Positions 22,650 through 33,817 of a stretch of 64,000 nucleotides of DNA are shown in pieces. The position numbers and the translations under genes are program-made. Numbering within the stretch: the first letter of the stretch is position 1; each line of letters opens with the position of its first letter. This stretch comes from Thermothelomyces thermophilus ATCC 42464 (Eukaryota > Ascomycota > Sordariomycetes > Sordariales > Chaetomiaceae). Location: positions 610,001 to 674,000 of the forward strand of contig NC_016478.1 of the NCBI RefSeq assembly GCF_000226095.1. The letters are read 5' to 3'. Below the pieces are notes generated by a model. The model ran no database searches, was not told the origin of the DNA, and worked only from the letters and a program-made list of their open reading frames with translations.

Positions 22650-25600
22650 CGCCCGCGTAATGGCAAGTAGTAGCGTAGTATAGGAGGAACTAATATAATA
22701 GACTACTATATTAAGACCTCCCGGCAGAAATATAGGAAATCGCTATGATCTTTAGACAACGGTGGTAAGATAAGCGACTATAGATAATAGTATAATAGAA
22801 ATAGTACAAAATGCTCGTACTAGTAGATAGTAGAGTAGAGATAAACCTAATTTTGCCGACGCTTATAAATTAGCTACAGATACCCTAGAGAATAAAGCAG
22901 AAGTATAGCATAGTTAAAGGGCCATTTCCAACATGATAGGTATATAAGGAGACTAAACCGATTAATATTACTATAGTAGGAAAGACTATAGTAGTTGTAT
23001 TTAGCATTATAGATATAGGTAACGACAAAGATATAATATTAGGGTTACTATAGTATGAAGATTACAACCTAGACATTAGCTAGAAGAATGGTAGCTACCT
23101 ATAACCCCGAATAGAGTTATATTCGACTAGCGAGATAGGGAGTACGCAAGGATCGCGAGCGGACAATGCTTAGGGGAAGGTATATCCTACGGATCTACCG
23201 TAAGAGACGGACAGTGGTAGGCAGACTACTATAGACTCTAGAAGAAGCGGTATAACGATACCAACGTTACGATAGGAGGAATAAGCTAAACTACTAATAG
23301 CTGTTCTCTCCGTTAACAAATGTAGAGCACTATAATTAGAGTAATAGGCTAAGATAGGAGAAATCGTTAGCATCGCTATAGACGGAACTAAGTTCGTATA
23401 CTAATAGAAAACCGAGAGACAAGACAAGACTAGGGAAGTACCGAAGGAATACGAAGGATACCTAGCATTTGAACCGAAGTATCTAGAAAGATTACTAGAA
23501 CACCGCCTATAGGATTATAAGATTAAGCTTAAGGAAGGAGTATAACTAAAGTTCTTTAAGATTTACCATATAAGCTAGATATAGAACGAAGAACTTAAGT
23601 AATATTTAGAGGAGAACCCTCGAAGAGAATATATCTACCTGTTGACATTACTAGTAGGCTACCTAATTCTATTTATACCTAAGAAAGATAGAAAGCTATA
23701 GTTATATATCGACTATTGGCAACTTAACGAACAGACTATAAAAAACCGATACCTATTACTACTAATCTTACGGCTCTAAGATTAGTTAGTAGGAGCCTAA
23801 TATTTTATACGTCTTGACTTGCTATCGGCCTATAACTATATATAGATTAAAGAAGGTAACGAGTAGAAAACGGCCTTTAGAATACCCTATAGCTACTATA
23901 AGTACCTCGTTATACTATTCGGACTTACGAACGCGCTAGTAACGTTCTAAGCCCTAATTAATTAAGCTATCTAACCCTTTCTCGACAAATTTACGGTATA
24001 TTATCTTAACGATATACTTATCTTCTCTAAGACGATAGACGAACACTAGAAGCATATAAAAGTAGTATTAGACGCGCTATATACGTATAAACTATTAGTT
24101 AACAAAGAAAAGAGCGAATTCCACGTTAGGAAAACGGTGTTTTTAGGATATAAGATATCCCTATAACAAATCTAGATAGAACCTTTAAAGGTCAAAGCTA
24201 TTAAGGAGTGGCTATGACTAACGTTAGTCACGGAAATACAAAGCTTTATCGGATTTACGAATTTCTACTAAATGTTTATTAGGAACTTTGGAGCAATTAT
24301 ACGACCTTTATACGAACTTACTAAGAAGAATACTAAATTCTAATAGAAAGAATAGTACGAGCAAGTATTTATATAGATCTATAACGCCATTACTAAAGAT
24401 TTAGTACTAGTATTACTAAATCCTAAGAAGCCATTTGAGGTGGAAACGGACGCTTTAGACTACGCTATTAGAGGATAATTAGGATAACGAGACAAACAAG
24501 GAAAGCTATATCCTATAGCCTTCTTTTTAAAGGAGCTCGATAGACTATATCTTAATTATCTAATCTATAATAAGGAACTACTTACGATTATTAAAGCTTT
24601 TAAGGAATAAAGACTATATCTTAGTAATATAATTAAACTAATATAAGTATATATGGATTATAAGAATTTACGATACTTTACGACGACAAAGAAGCTTAAT
24701 AGATAATAAATACGATAGGTAGAATCCCTCGCGGAATTCAACTTTGAGATCCGCTATAAGAAGGGTAAAGAGAACGTACGAGCGGATATCTTAAGCCGAC
24801 GAACGGATTATATAGAAGGACGAACAGAAACAATACCACTGTTATTTAAGGAACGAACAGACAGAACGCTATATTACAAAACGTGGATACCTATAGAAGA
24901 TAATCTACTTAACTTGTTCCTAGAATATTATATAATCTTTTGAGAAGAAAGGATTAACGAGACATAGTATTAAGTAGCACCTAGACTACTAGTACCTAAT
25001 GGAGTAGAAGAAAGAGATAGGAAACTCTAGTATCGAGGCAAAGTATATATCTACAATAGGGATTAATAGCTACGGATGATTCGAGAACTCTATAAGTCGA
25101 AACTCGGAGGATATAAAGGAGTTACGAAGACTGTTGTATAAGTTAGGAAACATTACGACTTTCTATAGTTAATAGTACGAGTTAAGGAAGTTATATGGAA
25201 CTATGATATCTGTAATCGAAGCAAAACGGTACGATATAAGCTATATAGGCTACTTTAGCCACTGCTAATAGCTGACAAACTATAGAGTTTAGTTATGATA
25301 GACTTTATTATAAAGCTGCTGGAATCTAAGGATACGGCTATAGGAGTAATCTATAATAGTATTCTCACTATAGTAGATTGCCTAACTAAATAGGTATACT
25401 TCTTTCCCTACAAGGAGTCCTAGATAGCAGAATAGTTAATAGATATAATCTATTGGTAAGTTGTATTAGTGTATACTTGGCTATAAGAATAGATTACCGA
25501 TAGAGACACTAATATACTACCTATAGACTGACAGACAAACGGAGCGACTAAACTAAGTTATTAAGTAGTACCTCCGTTCTTACGTTAACTACTAGTAAGA

Positions 25601-26270
25601 TGACTAGGTCATGCTATTACTAATAGCATAACTCGCTTATAACATAATGCTAATAGAGACGACTAAAGTTATACCGTTCTTCGCGAACTACGGATATAAA
25701 GTAGACCTTAGGCAAGGACTAGAGGTTATAGTGCTAAGAGTAGCAGTCAAAGTAAAATAAATATACGTACTATATAAAAAGCTTAAAAAGGAACTCGAGT
25801 TTGTCAAGACTAGAATAAAGAATTACTATGACAAACATAGGCTCAAGGGACCTTGCCTAGAGAGGGAAGACAAAGTCTATCTAATTATATAAAACCTATA
25901 AACTAAATAACCAAGTACAAAGCTAGACTTTAAGAAGGTCAGACCCTTTGTTATCAAAGAACGAATTTCGACATCTAACTACTAACTATTATTACTATTA
26001 TCTATACGACTATAGATAGATGTTTTTTATATTTTACTTCTCGAACTAGTACTAAAGAATGCTAAGGTTACTATATATATCGAAGTAAAGGATAAAGAGA
26101 AAGAATAGAATATTAAAGAGATTCTAGATTTATATATTATTAATAGAGAACTATAGTACCTAGTTAAATAGCTTGATTTCGGACTAGAAGATAACTTATA
26201 GGAACCTATTAAGAACCTGAATTACCCTAAGAAACTAAAGTAGTTCTACTAGTAGAATCCTAACCAGCTA
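22613..26270 (+). pseudogene. Element C pol
   Basis: Protease ATG codon at 22811 (198 nt in) then LVLVDSRVEINLI, with the active-site Gly changed. RT about 23480-24330 with box YLNDILIF near 24001; RNase H about 24420-24830; integrase about 24890-25700, its HHCC region including GYKGVTKTVV near 25110; integrase C-terminus 25730-25990; chromodomain about 26080-26270. Numerous stops. Inactive. The end is approximate. Confidence 0.88.
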
Positions 26271-26886
26271 TAAGAACTAGCTTCAAAGCCTATTCCCCGA
26301 TAGAAAAAGAGGGGAACCTGCTAGAATTAGGACTAGGATCTAACCCGATCGACTCCTAATCAAGCACGTCAAAAGCACCTAACGCCTAAGCCTGACCTAC
26401 GAGGGTCTGCGTCTCTGATATCGGCAGAGGAGTATCTAGCTCTTCTTCCTTCTCTAGACGAGCTACGCCACGACAAAAAACTTCGGCACCATGATCGCGC
26501 AGGGATTGCTGTAAATGACGTAATTAACTTAAATGGCTTAATATCTAAGCAAGTAATACCTTAGTCTTAGTAATCTCCCTTGAAACCTTCTCTTGCTCTA
26601 ATAAATTTGAAAGGACTAAGATAGTTAGTAACCTAAGACTATAAAGGAAAATAATAAGGAACCTATAGGTATCTGTAATGTTTAGACTACTATACTTCTT
26701 GCCTATACGAATATAGTTTTAATACTTGTTTAAACCCTCTATCATTATATAACGCTTTCGTAGCTTCGTATTCTAATAACGCTTATAAGGTATAGCGACT
26801 TTATAACCCTCTTGCTTAATCTTAATCGTAATAGCATATTGTTCGTGTTTAAGATTATGACAATTCTTAGGAATATAATCAGCTAT
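26209..26886 (-). pseudogene. Element C antisense gene, type 1
   Basis: 678 nt, colinear with A and G. Start ATA (former ATG) at 26886, TAA at 26211-26209. Begins ADYIPKNCHNLKHEQYAI. The Cys cluster is largely Tyr. Lies opposite and convergent to pol, overlapping its chromodomain end. The 5' end is 116 nt from the 3' LTR. Confidence 0.78.
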
Positions 26887-26982
26887 AGCAAAAGGAAGTT
26901 AATAGAAGAAGGACGTTACCTACTAGGAAAAGGGGGTATTAGTAGTACTTAAAACAAGTCATAAGAAGCTTTTAGGTCGAAA

Positions 26983-27002
26983 GCCCTAAAGAGGGGGCAT
27001 CG
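26983..27002 (+). promoter_or_regulatory. Element C polypurine tract
   Basis: AAAGAGGGGGCATCG immediately before the 3' LTR. Confidence 0.85.
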
Positions 27003-27455
27003 TATCACGAGCTAACTATATACCGCGACCTGGTGGGGTGTAGCAGGCTAAATGAGCCATTAATCAAGAAGGGCACAAAGCGAGGCTGATACGGGATCGC
27101 TAGGGAGCGCGGGCTACCACGGGCAAATAATTGCCAAAAAGGGAAAGATAGCAGAGGATAGCTAGCTACCGAAGGCGATCCGAGGATAAGATAGAAGGGG
27201 ACTATAAGCGACCGATAGAAGTATATATATATGTAAATAGTCACTCGTTATAGTAGACTCTAGGAGTTTACTAGTGATAGTAACCTATAATTACAGTACT
27301 TATACTAAGTATTGCTAATTACTGTGAGAGATAACTCTAGTATTGTTATGAACCCTTTGGCTTTACTAAATCCCTTAGACGACCTGCCTGCTTGTCCCGC
27401 TTAATCTACCTTTGTCTGAACCCTTTTAGAAGAAGTCTAAGTTAGGTTTGTCATA
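27003..27455 (+). repeat. Element C 3' LTR (alpha U3)
   Basis: 453 bp, starts TATCACGAGC (ancestral TGTCACGAGC), ends GGTTTGTCATA, then TGTAA target duplication. Confidence 0.95.
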
Positions 27456-27460
27456 TGTAA

Positions 27461-30400
27461 GAACGGAGATACTGCTTAATAACTTGGTTTAGTTACTCTG
27501 TTTATCTATTAGTCTGCGGGTAATATGTTATTAATAGCTTACTATTGACGCCTAATCGTTATATTAACGCTTACTAGAATTTTGATACGAACTTAGTATC
27601 TCTATTAGTAATCTATTCTTACGGCTAAGCATATATTAATATAACTTGCCGATAGATTATATCTATTAACTGTTTAGCTATCTAAGACTCCTTATAGGGA
27701 AAGAAGTATACCTATTTAGTTAGGCAATTTACTATAGTAAGAATACTATTATAGATTACTCCTATAGCTATATCTTTAGATTCTAGTAGCTTTATAATAA
27801 AGTCTATTATAACTAAACTCTATGGTTTGTTAGCTTTTAGCAGTGGCTAAAGTAGCCTATACGGCTTATATTGTGCTGTTTTGCTTCGATTATAGATATC
27901 GTAGCTCCGTACGACTTCCTTAACTTGTATTATTAACTATAGAAAGTCGTAGTGTTTCTTAACTTGTACGATAGTCTTTGTAACTCCTTTATATCCTCCG
28001 AGTTTCGACTTGTAGAGTTCTCGAATCATCCGTAGCTATTGATTCTGGTCATAGATATATGCTTTGCCTCGGTACTAGAGTTTCCTATCTCTTTCTTCTA
28101 CTCCGTTAGGTATTAGTGGTCTAGGTACTACTTGGTACTATGCCTTATTAATCCTTTCTTCTCGAAAGATTATATAGCATTCTAGGAACAAGTTAAATAA
28201 ATTATCTTCTATAGGTGTCTACGTTTCGTGATATAGCGTTCTATCCATTTGTTCCTTGAATAACGGTAGTATTATTTCTGTTTATCCTTCTGTATAATCC
28301 GTTCGTCGGCTTAAGATATCCGCTCGTACGTTCTCTTTGCCCTTCTTATAGCGGATCTTAAAGTTAAATTCCGTAAGGAATTCTGCCTATTGTATTTGTC
28401 GTCTGTTAAGCTCCTTTGTCATCGTGAAGTATTATAAATTCTCATAATCTGTATATACTTGTACTGGTTTAATTATACTACTAAGGTATGGTCGCCATTC
28501 TTTAAAAGCTTTAATAATTGTAAGTAGTTCCTTATTATGGATTAGATAATTAAGATATAGTCTATCGAGCTTCTTTAAAAAGAAGGCTATAGGATATAGC
28601 TTTCCTTATTTATCTTGTTATCTTAATTATCTTCCGATGGCATAGTCTAAAGCGTCTATTTCTACCTCGAATAGCTTCCTAGGGTCTAGTAATACTAGTA
28701 CTAGATCTTTAGTAATGGCGTTACAGATCTACGTAAATGCTTGCTCGTGCTATTCTTCCTATTAGAATTTAGTATTCTTCTTAGTAAGTTTGTATGAAGG
28801 TCATACGATCGCTCTAAAGTTCCTAATAAACATTCGGTAGAAGTTTACAAATCCGATAAAGCTTTGTATTTCCGTTACTAACGTTAGTTATAGCTACTCC
28901 TTGATAGCTTTGACCTTTAAAGGTTCTATCCGAATTTGTCCTAGGGATATTTCGTATTCTAAAAACACCGTTTTCCTAACGTGGAATTCGCTCTTTTCCT
29001 TATTAACTAATAGTTTATATATATATAGCACGTCTAGTATTACTTTTACGTGCTTCCGGTATTTGTCTATCGTCTTAGAGAAGATAAGTATATTATTAAG
29101 ATAATATATTATAAATTTATCGAGAAAGGGTTAGATCGCTTGATTAATTAGGGCTTAGAACGTTACTAACGCGTTTGTAAGTCCGAATAGTATGACAAGG
29201 TACTTATAGTAGCTATAGGGTATCTTAAAGGCTGTTTTCTACTTGTCGCCTTCTTTGATCTATATATAGTTATAGGCCAATGGTAAGTCAAGACGCGTAA
29301 AATATTAGGCTCTTGCTAACTGATCTCGGAGCCGTAAGATTAGTGGTAATAGGTATTGATTTTTTACGGTCTGTTTGTTAAGTTACCAATAGTCGATATA
29401 TAACCGTAGCTTTCTATCTTTCTTAGGTATGAATAGGATTAGGTAGCCTGCTAGCGATATCGATAGGCGGATATATCCTCTTTAAAGGTTCTCCTTTAAA
29501 TATTGTTTAAGTTCTTTATTTTAAGTCTAGCTTATATAATAGATCTTAAAGAACTTTAGTTATGTTCCTTCCTTAAGCTTGATCTTGTAATCCTATAGGC
29601 CGTGTTCTAGTAATCCTTCTAGATGTTTCGGTTCGAATGCTAGGTGTCCTTTGTATTCCTTCGGTACTTCCCTAAGTCTTGTCTCGCTTCTCGGTTTTCT
29701 AATAGTATATAAACTTGGTTCTATCTATAGCAATGCTAGCGATTTCTCTTATCTTAACCTACTACTCTAATTGTAGTGCTTTGTATTCGTTAACGGAGAG
29801 AATAGCTATTAGCGATTTAGCTCGTTCCTCTTATTATAATGTTAGTATTGTTATATTACTTCTTCTAGAGTCTATAATAGTCTGCCTATTACTATCTATC
29901 TCTTATAGTAGATCTATAGGATATGCCTTCCCTTAAGTATTGTCTACTTATAATCCTTATATACTCCTTATCTTACTAGTCGAATATAACTCTATTTAGG
30001 GTTATAGGTAGCTACTATTCTTCTAGCTAATATCTAGGTTATAATCTTTATATTATAGTAACCTTAATATTATATCTTTGTCGTTACTTATATCTACGAT
30101 GCTAAATACGACTACTATAGTCTTCCCTATTATAGTAATATCGATTAGTTCGGTCTCCCTATATACCTATTACGTTAGAAATGGCTCTTTGACTATACTA
30201 TACTTCCGCTTTATTCTCTAAGGTATCCGTAGCTAATTTACAAGTATTAGCAAAATTAGGTTTATCTCTACTCTACTATCCACTAGTACGAGCATTTCGT
30301 GTTATTTCTATTATGCTGTTATCTATAATCGCTTGTCTTGCTGCCGTCGTCTAAAGATTACGGCGATTTCCTATGTTTCTGCTAGGAGGTCTTGATATAG

Positions 30401-30493
30401 TGGTCTCTTATGCTAGTTCCTCCTATACTGTACTACTACTTGCTACTATACGGGTGTTAATGGTTTCTAGGCCCCTTAAAGGGCCCTAACCCG
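27461..30493 (-). pseudogene. Element B pol, N-terminal and central part
   Basis: Protease (ATG codon 30295-30293, 198 nt after the frameshift, followed by LVLVDSRVEINLI), RT with box YLNN near 29090, RNase H, integrase zinc region and core. Interrupted at 27460 by C. Strong RIP damage. Confidence 0.85.
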
Positions 30494-31061
30494 TTTCCTA
30501 GGTCAGTGCTAACCTCTTCGGTTGTTCGGCTAATAGTAGCTTCGTCGATCGTGCTTATTTCCGTAAGCTATTAAGTGCTTACGGCTTCCTACTATTAAGT
30601 CTATTCTGCTTTTTATTGTATATACTATAGCTTTATCTAAAGCTCCCGAATTCGCGATTTCTTTTCGTCTATATAATAGAGGCAATTATTACTCTAGCAC
30701 GAGTCCTATATGTCTCGTCCTATTCTATAGTACCTAGGCTAGGCTTGTCTTAGAACTATTATAATGCTTTCTAGATCGTAGGCTTCGATCTTCTAGAGTA
30801 ATCTGGCCGCTCTATTTCCTATATCGTAGACCTATTCCATAGGGTATAAGCTTCTGTCCCCGTTTTTCTGTCAGGTCGGCTAGTGATTATTTTTGAATTT
30901 ATCGTGAAAGTGATATTGGCATTTATATGCTATATACTAGAACTAAAAGCACTTACGTATATGCCTTATATTAAGGGTATAGTTATATAGCGTTACCTAG
31001 GAGGTATTAGAATTCTTTCTTAAATCCTTCTTACTATATATAGACTGTAGGTACCCTAACG
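30457..31061 (-). pseudogene. Element B gag, C-terminal part
   Basis: Ends at TAA 30459-30457, at the same distance from the frameshift site as in F. D is inserted at 31062, so the capsid and knuckle part would lie beyond the window. Contains the second CX4CX2H region. Confidence 0.8.
30469..30499 (-). promoter_or_regulatory. Element B -1 frameshift signal
   Basis: Minus strand AGGAAAC (30499-30493), spacer GGGTTA, stem GGGCCC, loop TTTAAG, stem GGGCCT. Confidence 0.82.
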
Positions 31062-31489
31062 TGTTATAGAAATATACATATAGATGCTGCCCAAGCTACT
31101 AGCATAAACGGGCCAATCAAGCCAAAGGAATAATAAACTAATTAGGATAAGATTACACTTAGTAAGAAATGATCCTAGCAAAGGATCACTAGCTTACGAT
31201 ATAAGCTAGGTAAGCTAGTATAGAGGATCACCACGATTGCTAGTAATCCTAGGATTATATATATATATAGATAGTCACTTGTTACAGTAGACTCTAAGAG
31301 TTCACTAATAATAGTAACCTATAATTATAGTACTTATACCAAGCATCATTAACTACTATAAGAGACAACTCTAGTATTGTTATAAACCCTTTAGCTTCAC
31401 CGAATCCCTTAAACGACCTACCTACTTATCCCGCTTAATCTACCTTTGTCTAAACCCTTTTAGAAGAAGTCTGAGTTAGGTTCGTTACA
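31062..31489 (+). repeat. Element D 5' LTR (gamma U3)
   Basis: 428 bp, begins TGTTATAGAAATATACAT, ends GGTTCGTTACA. U3 keeps several GATC sites (ATGATCC, GGATCACT, GGATCACC). Predicted R start AATAATAGTAAC at 31307-31318. Confidence 0.93.
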
Positions 31490-31505
31490 CATTGCTATTA
31501 CTCCC
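31490..31505 (+). promoter_or_regulatory. Element D primer binding site
   Basis: CATTGCTATTACTCCC. Reverse complement AGTAATAGCAA matches the LTR site 31307-31318 apart from RIP-type changes. Confidence 0.68.
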
Positions 31506-31516
31506 TTTGTTTTATT

Positions 31517-32051
31517 ATAGTTTAGAACGGAGGTGACTTTAACCTTGATATTGACATAGCTACTAATGTTATAGCTAAATAGCTGCTTACTTAGCTTAGT
31601 TAACTCTATTAGCGGATCTAGGAGTTAGACTAGAGAGATAAGGCTACTTAAGCCTAAATTAAGGAACTCGAGAACGGTAAAAAGCACTTATAGAAGTTGG
31701 TTAACGAGGCCTATACCAAAATCAGGGCACTAAAGACCGCTAAAGCGAGCCGTATCAAGATCGAACTACCTGGTAAATATAGAGGAACTAAGGAGGATCT
31801 TATAGGATTCCTAACAAACCTTTGATCCTACTTCTAGCTTAATGACGATAAGTTTCTAGATGACAAAGCTAAAGTTCTCTATATAGCTACAAGACTAGAG
31901 GGTAAGGCACTTAGATAGTTTAAGCCTATATAGAATAACTATCTTACTAAGGAAGATAAAGATAACTAAGATATGTTTACGTAGGCAGTCTTTTAATCTT
32001 ATAACTATTTTAAAGAAGAGCTTTAGAAGGTTTTTAGTGATAAAGACGAGA
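31517..32051 (+). pseudogene. Element D gag, N-terminal part
   Basis: From ATA-GTT (former ATG) at 31517. Includes KIELPGKYRGTKEDLIGFL and the capsid helices (NDDKFLDDKAKVLYIAT). Broken by E at about residue 178. Stops at Gln/Trp positions. Confidence 0.85.
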
Positions 32052-32491
32052 TATAACAAACCTAACTTAGACTTCTTCTAAAAGGGTTTAGACAAAGGTA
32101 GATTAAGCAGGACAAGCAGGTAGGTCGTCTAAAGGATTCGGTAAAGCTAAAGGGTTTATAACAACACTAGAGTTATCTCTTATAGTAATTAACAATGCTT
32201 AGTATAAGTACTATAATTATAGGATAGGTTACTATCACTAGTAAACTCCTAGAGTCTACTAGAACAAGTGACTAACTACCTAATATACTTGTCTGGTTCC
32301 CTCATTCCTAAGTGTTCCCCCTTAGGTTCTGATCGTATAATCGCTGCTACGATCCTTCGATCATTGTTTAGGTGCTTGCCTTGATCGAAGTGCGATCACT
32401 GCGATCACTTCCTGATTGGTCCTTGGATCTTGTGGTTCCTGATTGGTTCCGTGTGCCTTGTTAGGTCGCCTTATGCAGCCAAATCGTGACA
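32052..32491 (-). repeat. Element E 3' LTR (epsilon U3)
   Basis: 440 bp. Outer end TATAACAAACC (ancestral TGTGACGAACC), inner end ATCGTGACA. U3 holds GATC-centred sites clustered at 32330-32410 (GATCG, CGATCC, CGATCATT, TTGATCGAAG, GCGATCACTG, GCGATCACTT). Confidence 0.92.
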
Positions 32492-32511
32492 CGATGCCCC
32501 TCCCCTAGGTC
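32492..32511 (-). promoter_or_regulatory. Element E polypurine tract
   Basis: Minus strand AGGGGAGGGGCATCG next to the LTR. Confidence 0.83.
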
Positions 32512-32626
32512 TTTCGTCCTTGAAAGACTTAGGTCTGTTTCAAATAACGCTAATACCCCCCTCCTTGCTTGTATATGGTTGTGTTCCTCGGTCTCCCTCT
32601 TCTCTTTCTTTTATAGTGTTATCAAG

Positions 32627-33265
32627 ATGACTGATCGTGTAAGAAAGAAGTCGAAGTCTAAGCCTGCTACGTTGACTCTTCGTGCTAACCATCTCCTAGC
32701 TACGATTCTTTCCTCGGATACTCTTTTAACGATACGTCCTTATACGCTATACAAGTCTAAAGGCCTCAGTTCGTACGAGGTTTCGAAAAGTAATTCTTCT
32801 TAATACGTAGAGTACGTTTGTAATAAGCGTTCGAATTGTAACGTTTTTGGCGTTTCTCCTACTTAGCTTCGATCTATTACGGCTTAGCATCAAAAACTTA
32901 AGGATAAGCTTATAGCTACTAAGGAGCAGGTCCTTTGTCTCCGGAAATAGAAGTAAATATAGTTTAAAAGGATGATGAGGGCTATTACTTGGGGTATCGA
33001 CAGTATAGAGGAGTTAGAGCAAGTAAAGCATAAGGAGGCCGAAGCGGCAGCGGCAGTAGAGGCTTCTAGGGTTATTGTACCCTCTTTGATCCTGTCTCGC
33101 TTATCCGCCGATTTCGGACAGCTTTAGGATTCTATATATCCTAAAGTTCCTTTAGATCTGTCCTTGCTAGCCAATTTCGGGTTAGTTTTAGGTCCGTCGC
33201 TTCCGGTCGGTTAGGGTTCCTCTAGTAAAACTGCTAAAGTTTCTTAGGGCAATTCAGGTTCTTAA
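32627..33265 (+). pseudogene. Element E antisense gene, type 3
   Basis: Intact ATG at 32627 (MTDRVRKKSKSK), chosen over an in-frame upstream ATG at 32486 because that one lies in the LTR and the other types start with a basic stretch. 213 codons with the stop, nine in-frame stops. The Cys cluster reads CX2CX7CX9CX2CX7C with RPYTLYKSKG first and VCNKRSNCNV last; most Cys are Tyr. A helical charged region follows (HQKLKDKLIATKEQVL) and then SIEELEQVKHKEAEAAAAVE. No intron is needed. Divergent in sequence from types 1 and 2 but same place, strand and layout. Confidence 0.78.
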
Positions 33266-33343
33266 CAGGTTCCTATAAGTTGTCTTCTAGTCCGAAATCA
33301 AGCCATTTAACTAGATACTATAGTTCCCTATTAATAATATATG
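33080..33343 (-). pseudogene. Element E pol, C-terminal end
   Basis: Chromodomain tail (CPKKL-type) antisense to the end of the type-3 gene. F is inserted at 33344. The exact pol stop is uncertain. Confidence 0.65.
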
Positions 33344-33790
33344 TGTCACGGATAAGCACATAGGCGGCCCGGCAGGCTGCAGCTAGGACACAAGACATTC
33401 CGACAGCTAATCACTCGACAGACCAATCAGAAGATTATCACCGCCAAGACTAAGGTCTTCACTGGTGATAATAGCATGTCACCGTCGACAACACAGAATC
33501 ACGAAGTAAAAGGAGAAGTGGTACTAGTGATAACTATTAAAGAGGGACAGACCATTGTATATATATAGCTAGCTAGTCACTTGTTATAGTAGACTCTAGG
33601 AGTTCACCAGTAGTAACAATTACAATCACAGTACTTATACCAAGTATTGCTAATTACTATAAGAGATAACTCTAGTATTATTATAAACCCTTCAGCTTCA
33701 CCGAATCCCTTAGACGACCCGCCTACTTGTCACGCTTAATCTACCTCTATCTAGACCCTTTTAGAAGAAGTCTAAGTTAGGTTCGTCATA
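33344..33790 (+). repeat. Element F 5' LTR (beta U3)
   Basis: Begins TGTCACGGATAAGC, ends GGTTCGTCATA. U3 contains a nested inverted repeat: TTATCACC (33435-33442) with GGTGATAA (33464-33471), enclosing AAGAC/GTCTT. TATA-like run at about 33557-33566. Predicted R start AGTAGTAACAA at 33609-33619. Confidence 0.95.
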
Positions 33791-33806
33791 CGTTGTTACT
33801 ACTCCC
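33791..33806 (+). promoter_or_regulatory. Element F primer binding site (class II self-priming)
   Basis: CGTTGTTACTACTCCC directly after the LTR. The 11 nt TTGTTACTACT are an exact reverse complement of AGTAGTAACAA at 33609-33619 in the LTR. No TGG start. Confidence 0.78.
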
Positions 33807-33817
33807 TTTGTTCTATC

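Larger units (their letters stand above)
19908..27455 (+). mobile_element. Element C: complete chromovirus (7548 bp) inside B integrase
   Basis: 5' LTR 19908-20360, 3' LTR 27003-27455, both 453 bp. Target duplication TATAA (19903-19907) and TGTAA (27456-27460), differing by one RIP-type change; the uninterrupted site in A reads CGTAA. Alpha U3, type-1 antisense gene. RT box YLND. Confidence 0.96.
18084..31061 (-). mobile_element. Element B: chromovirus, interrupted by C and then D, continuing beyond the window
   Basis: Minus orientation. Visible pieces are 18084-19907 (3' LTR, antisense gene, C-terminal pol) and 27461-31061 (pol and C-terminal gag). C lies between them and D (31062 onward) cuts gag. 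Its 5' end is outside the window. Gamma-like U3 and a type-2 antisense gene. RT box reads YLNN. Confidence 0.93.
31062..32051 (+). mobile_element. Element D: chromovirus 5' end, interrupted by E
   Basis: LTR 31062-31489 and the start of gag, then cut by E at 32052. Inserted in B gag after TAACG (31057-31061); partner duplication outside the window. Gamma U3. Confidence 0.9.

Noticed and set aside
33791-33806. tRNA-primed PBS
   Set aside because: No TGG at the LTR edge in any of six elements; self-complementarity with the LTR explains the site better.
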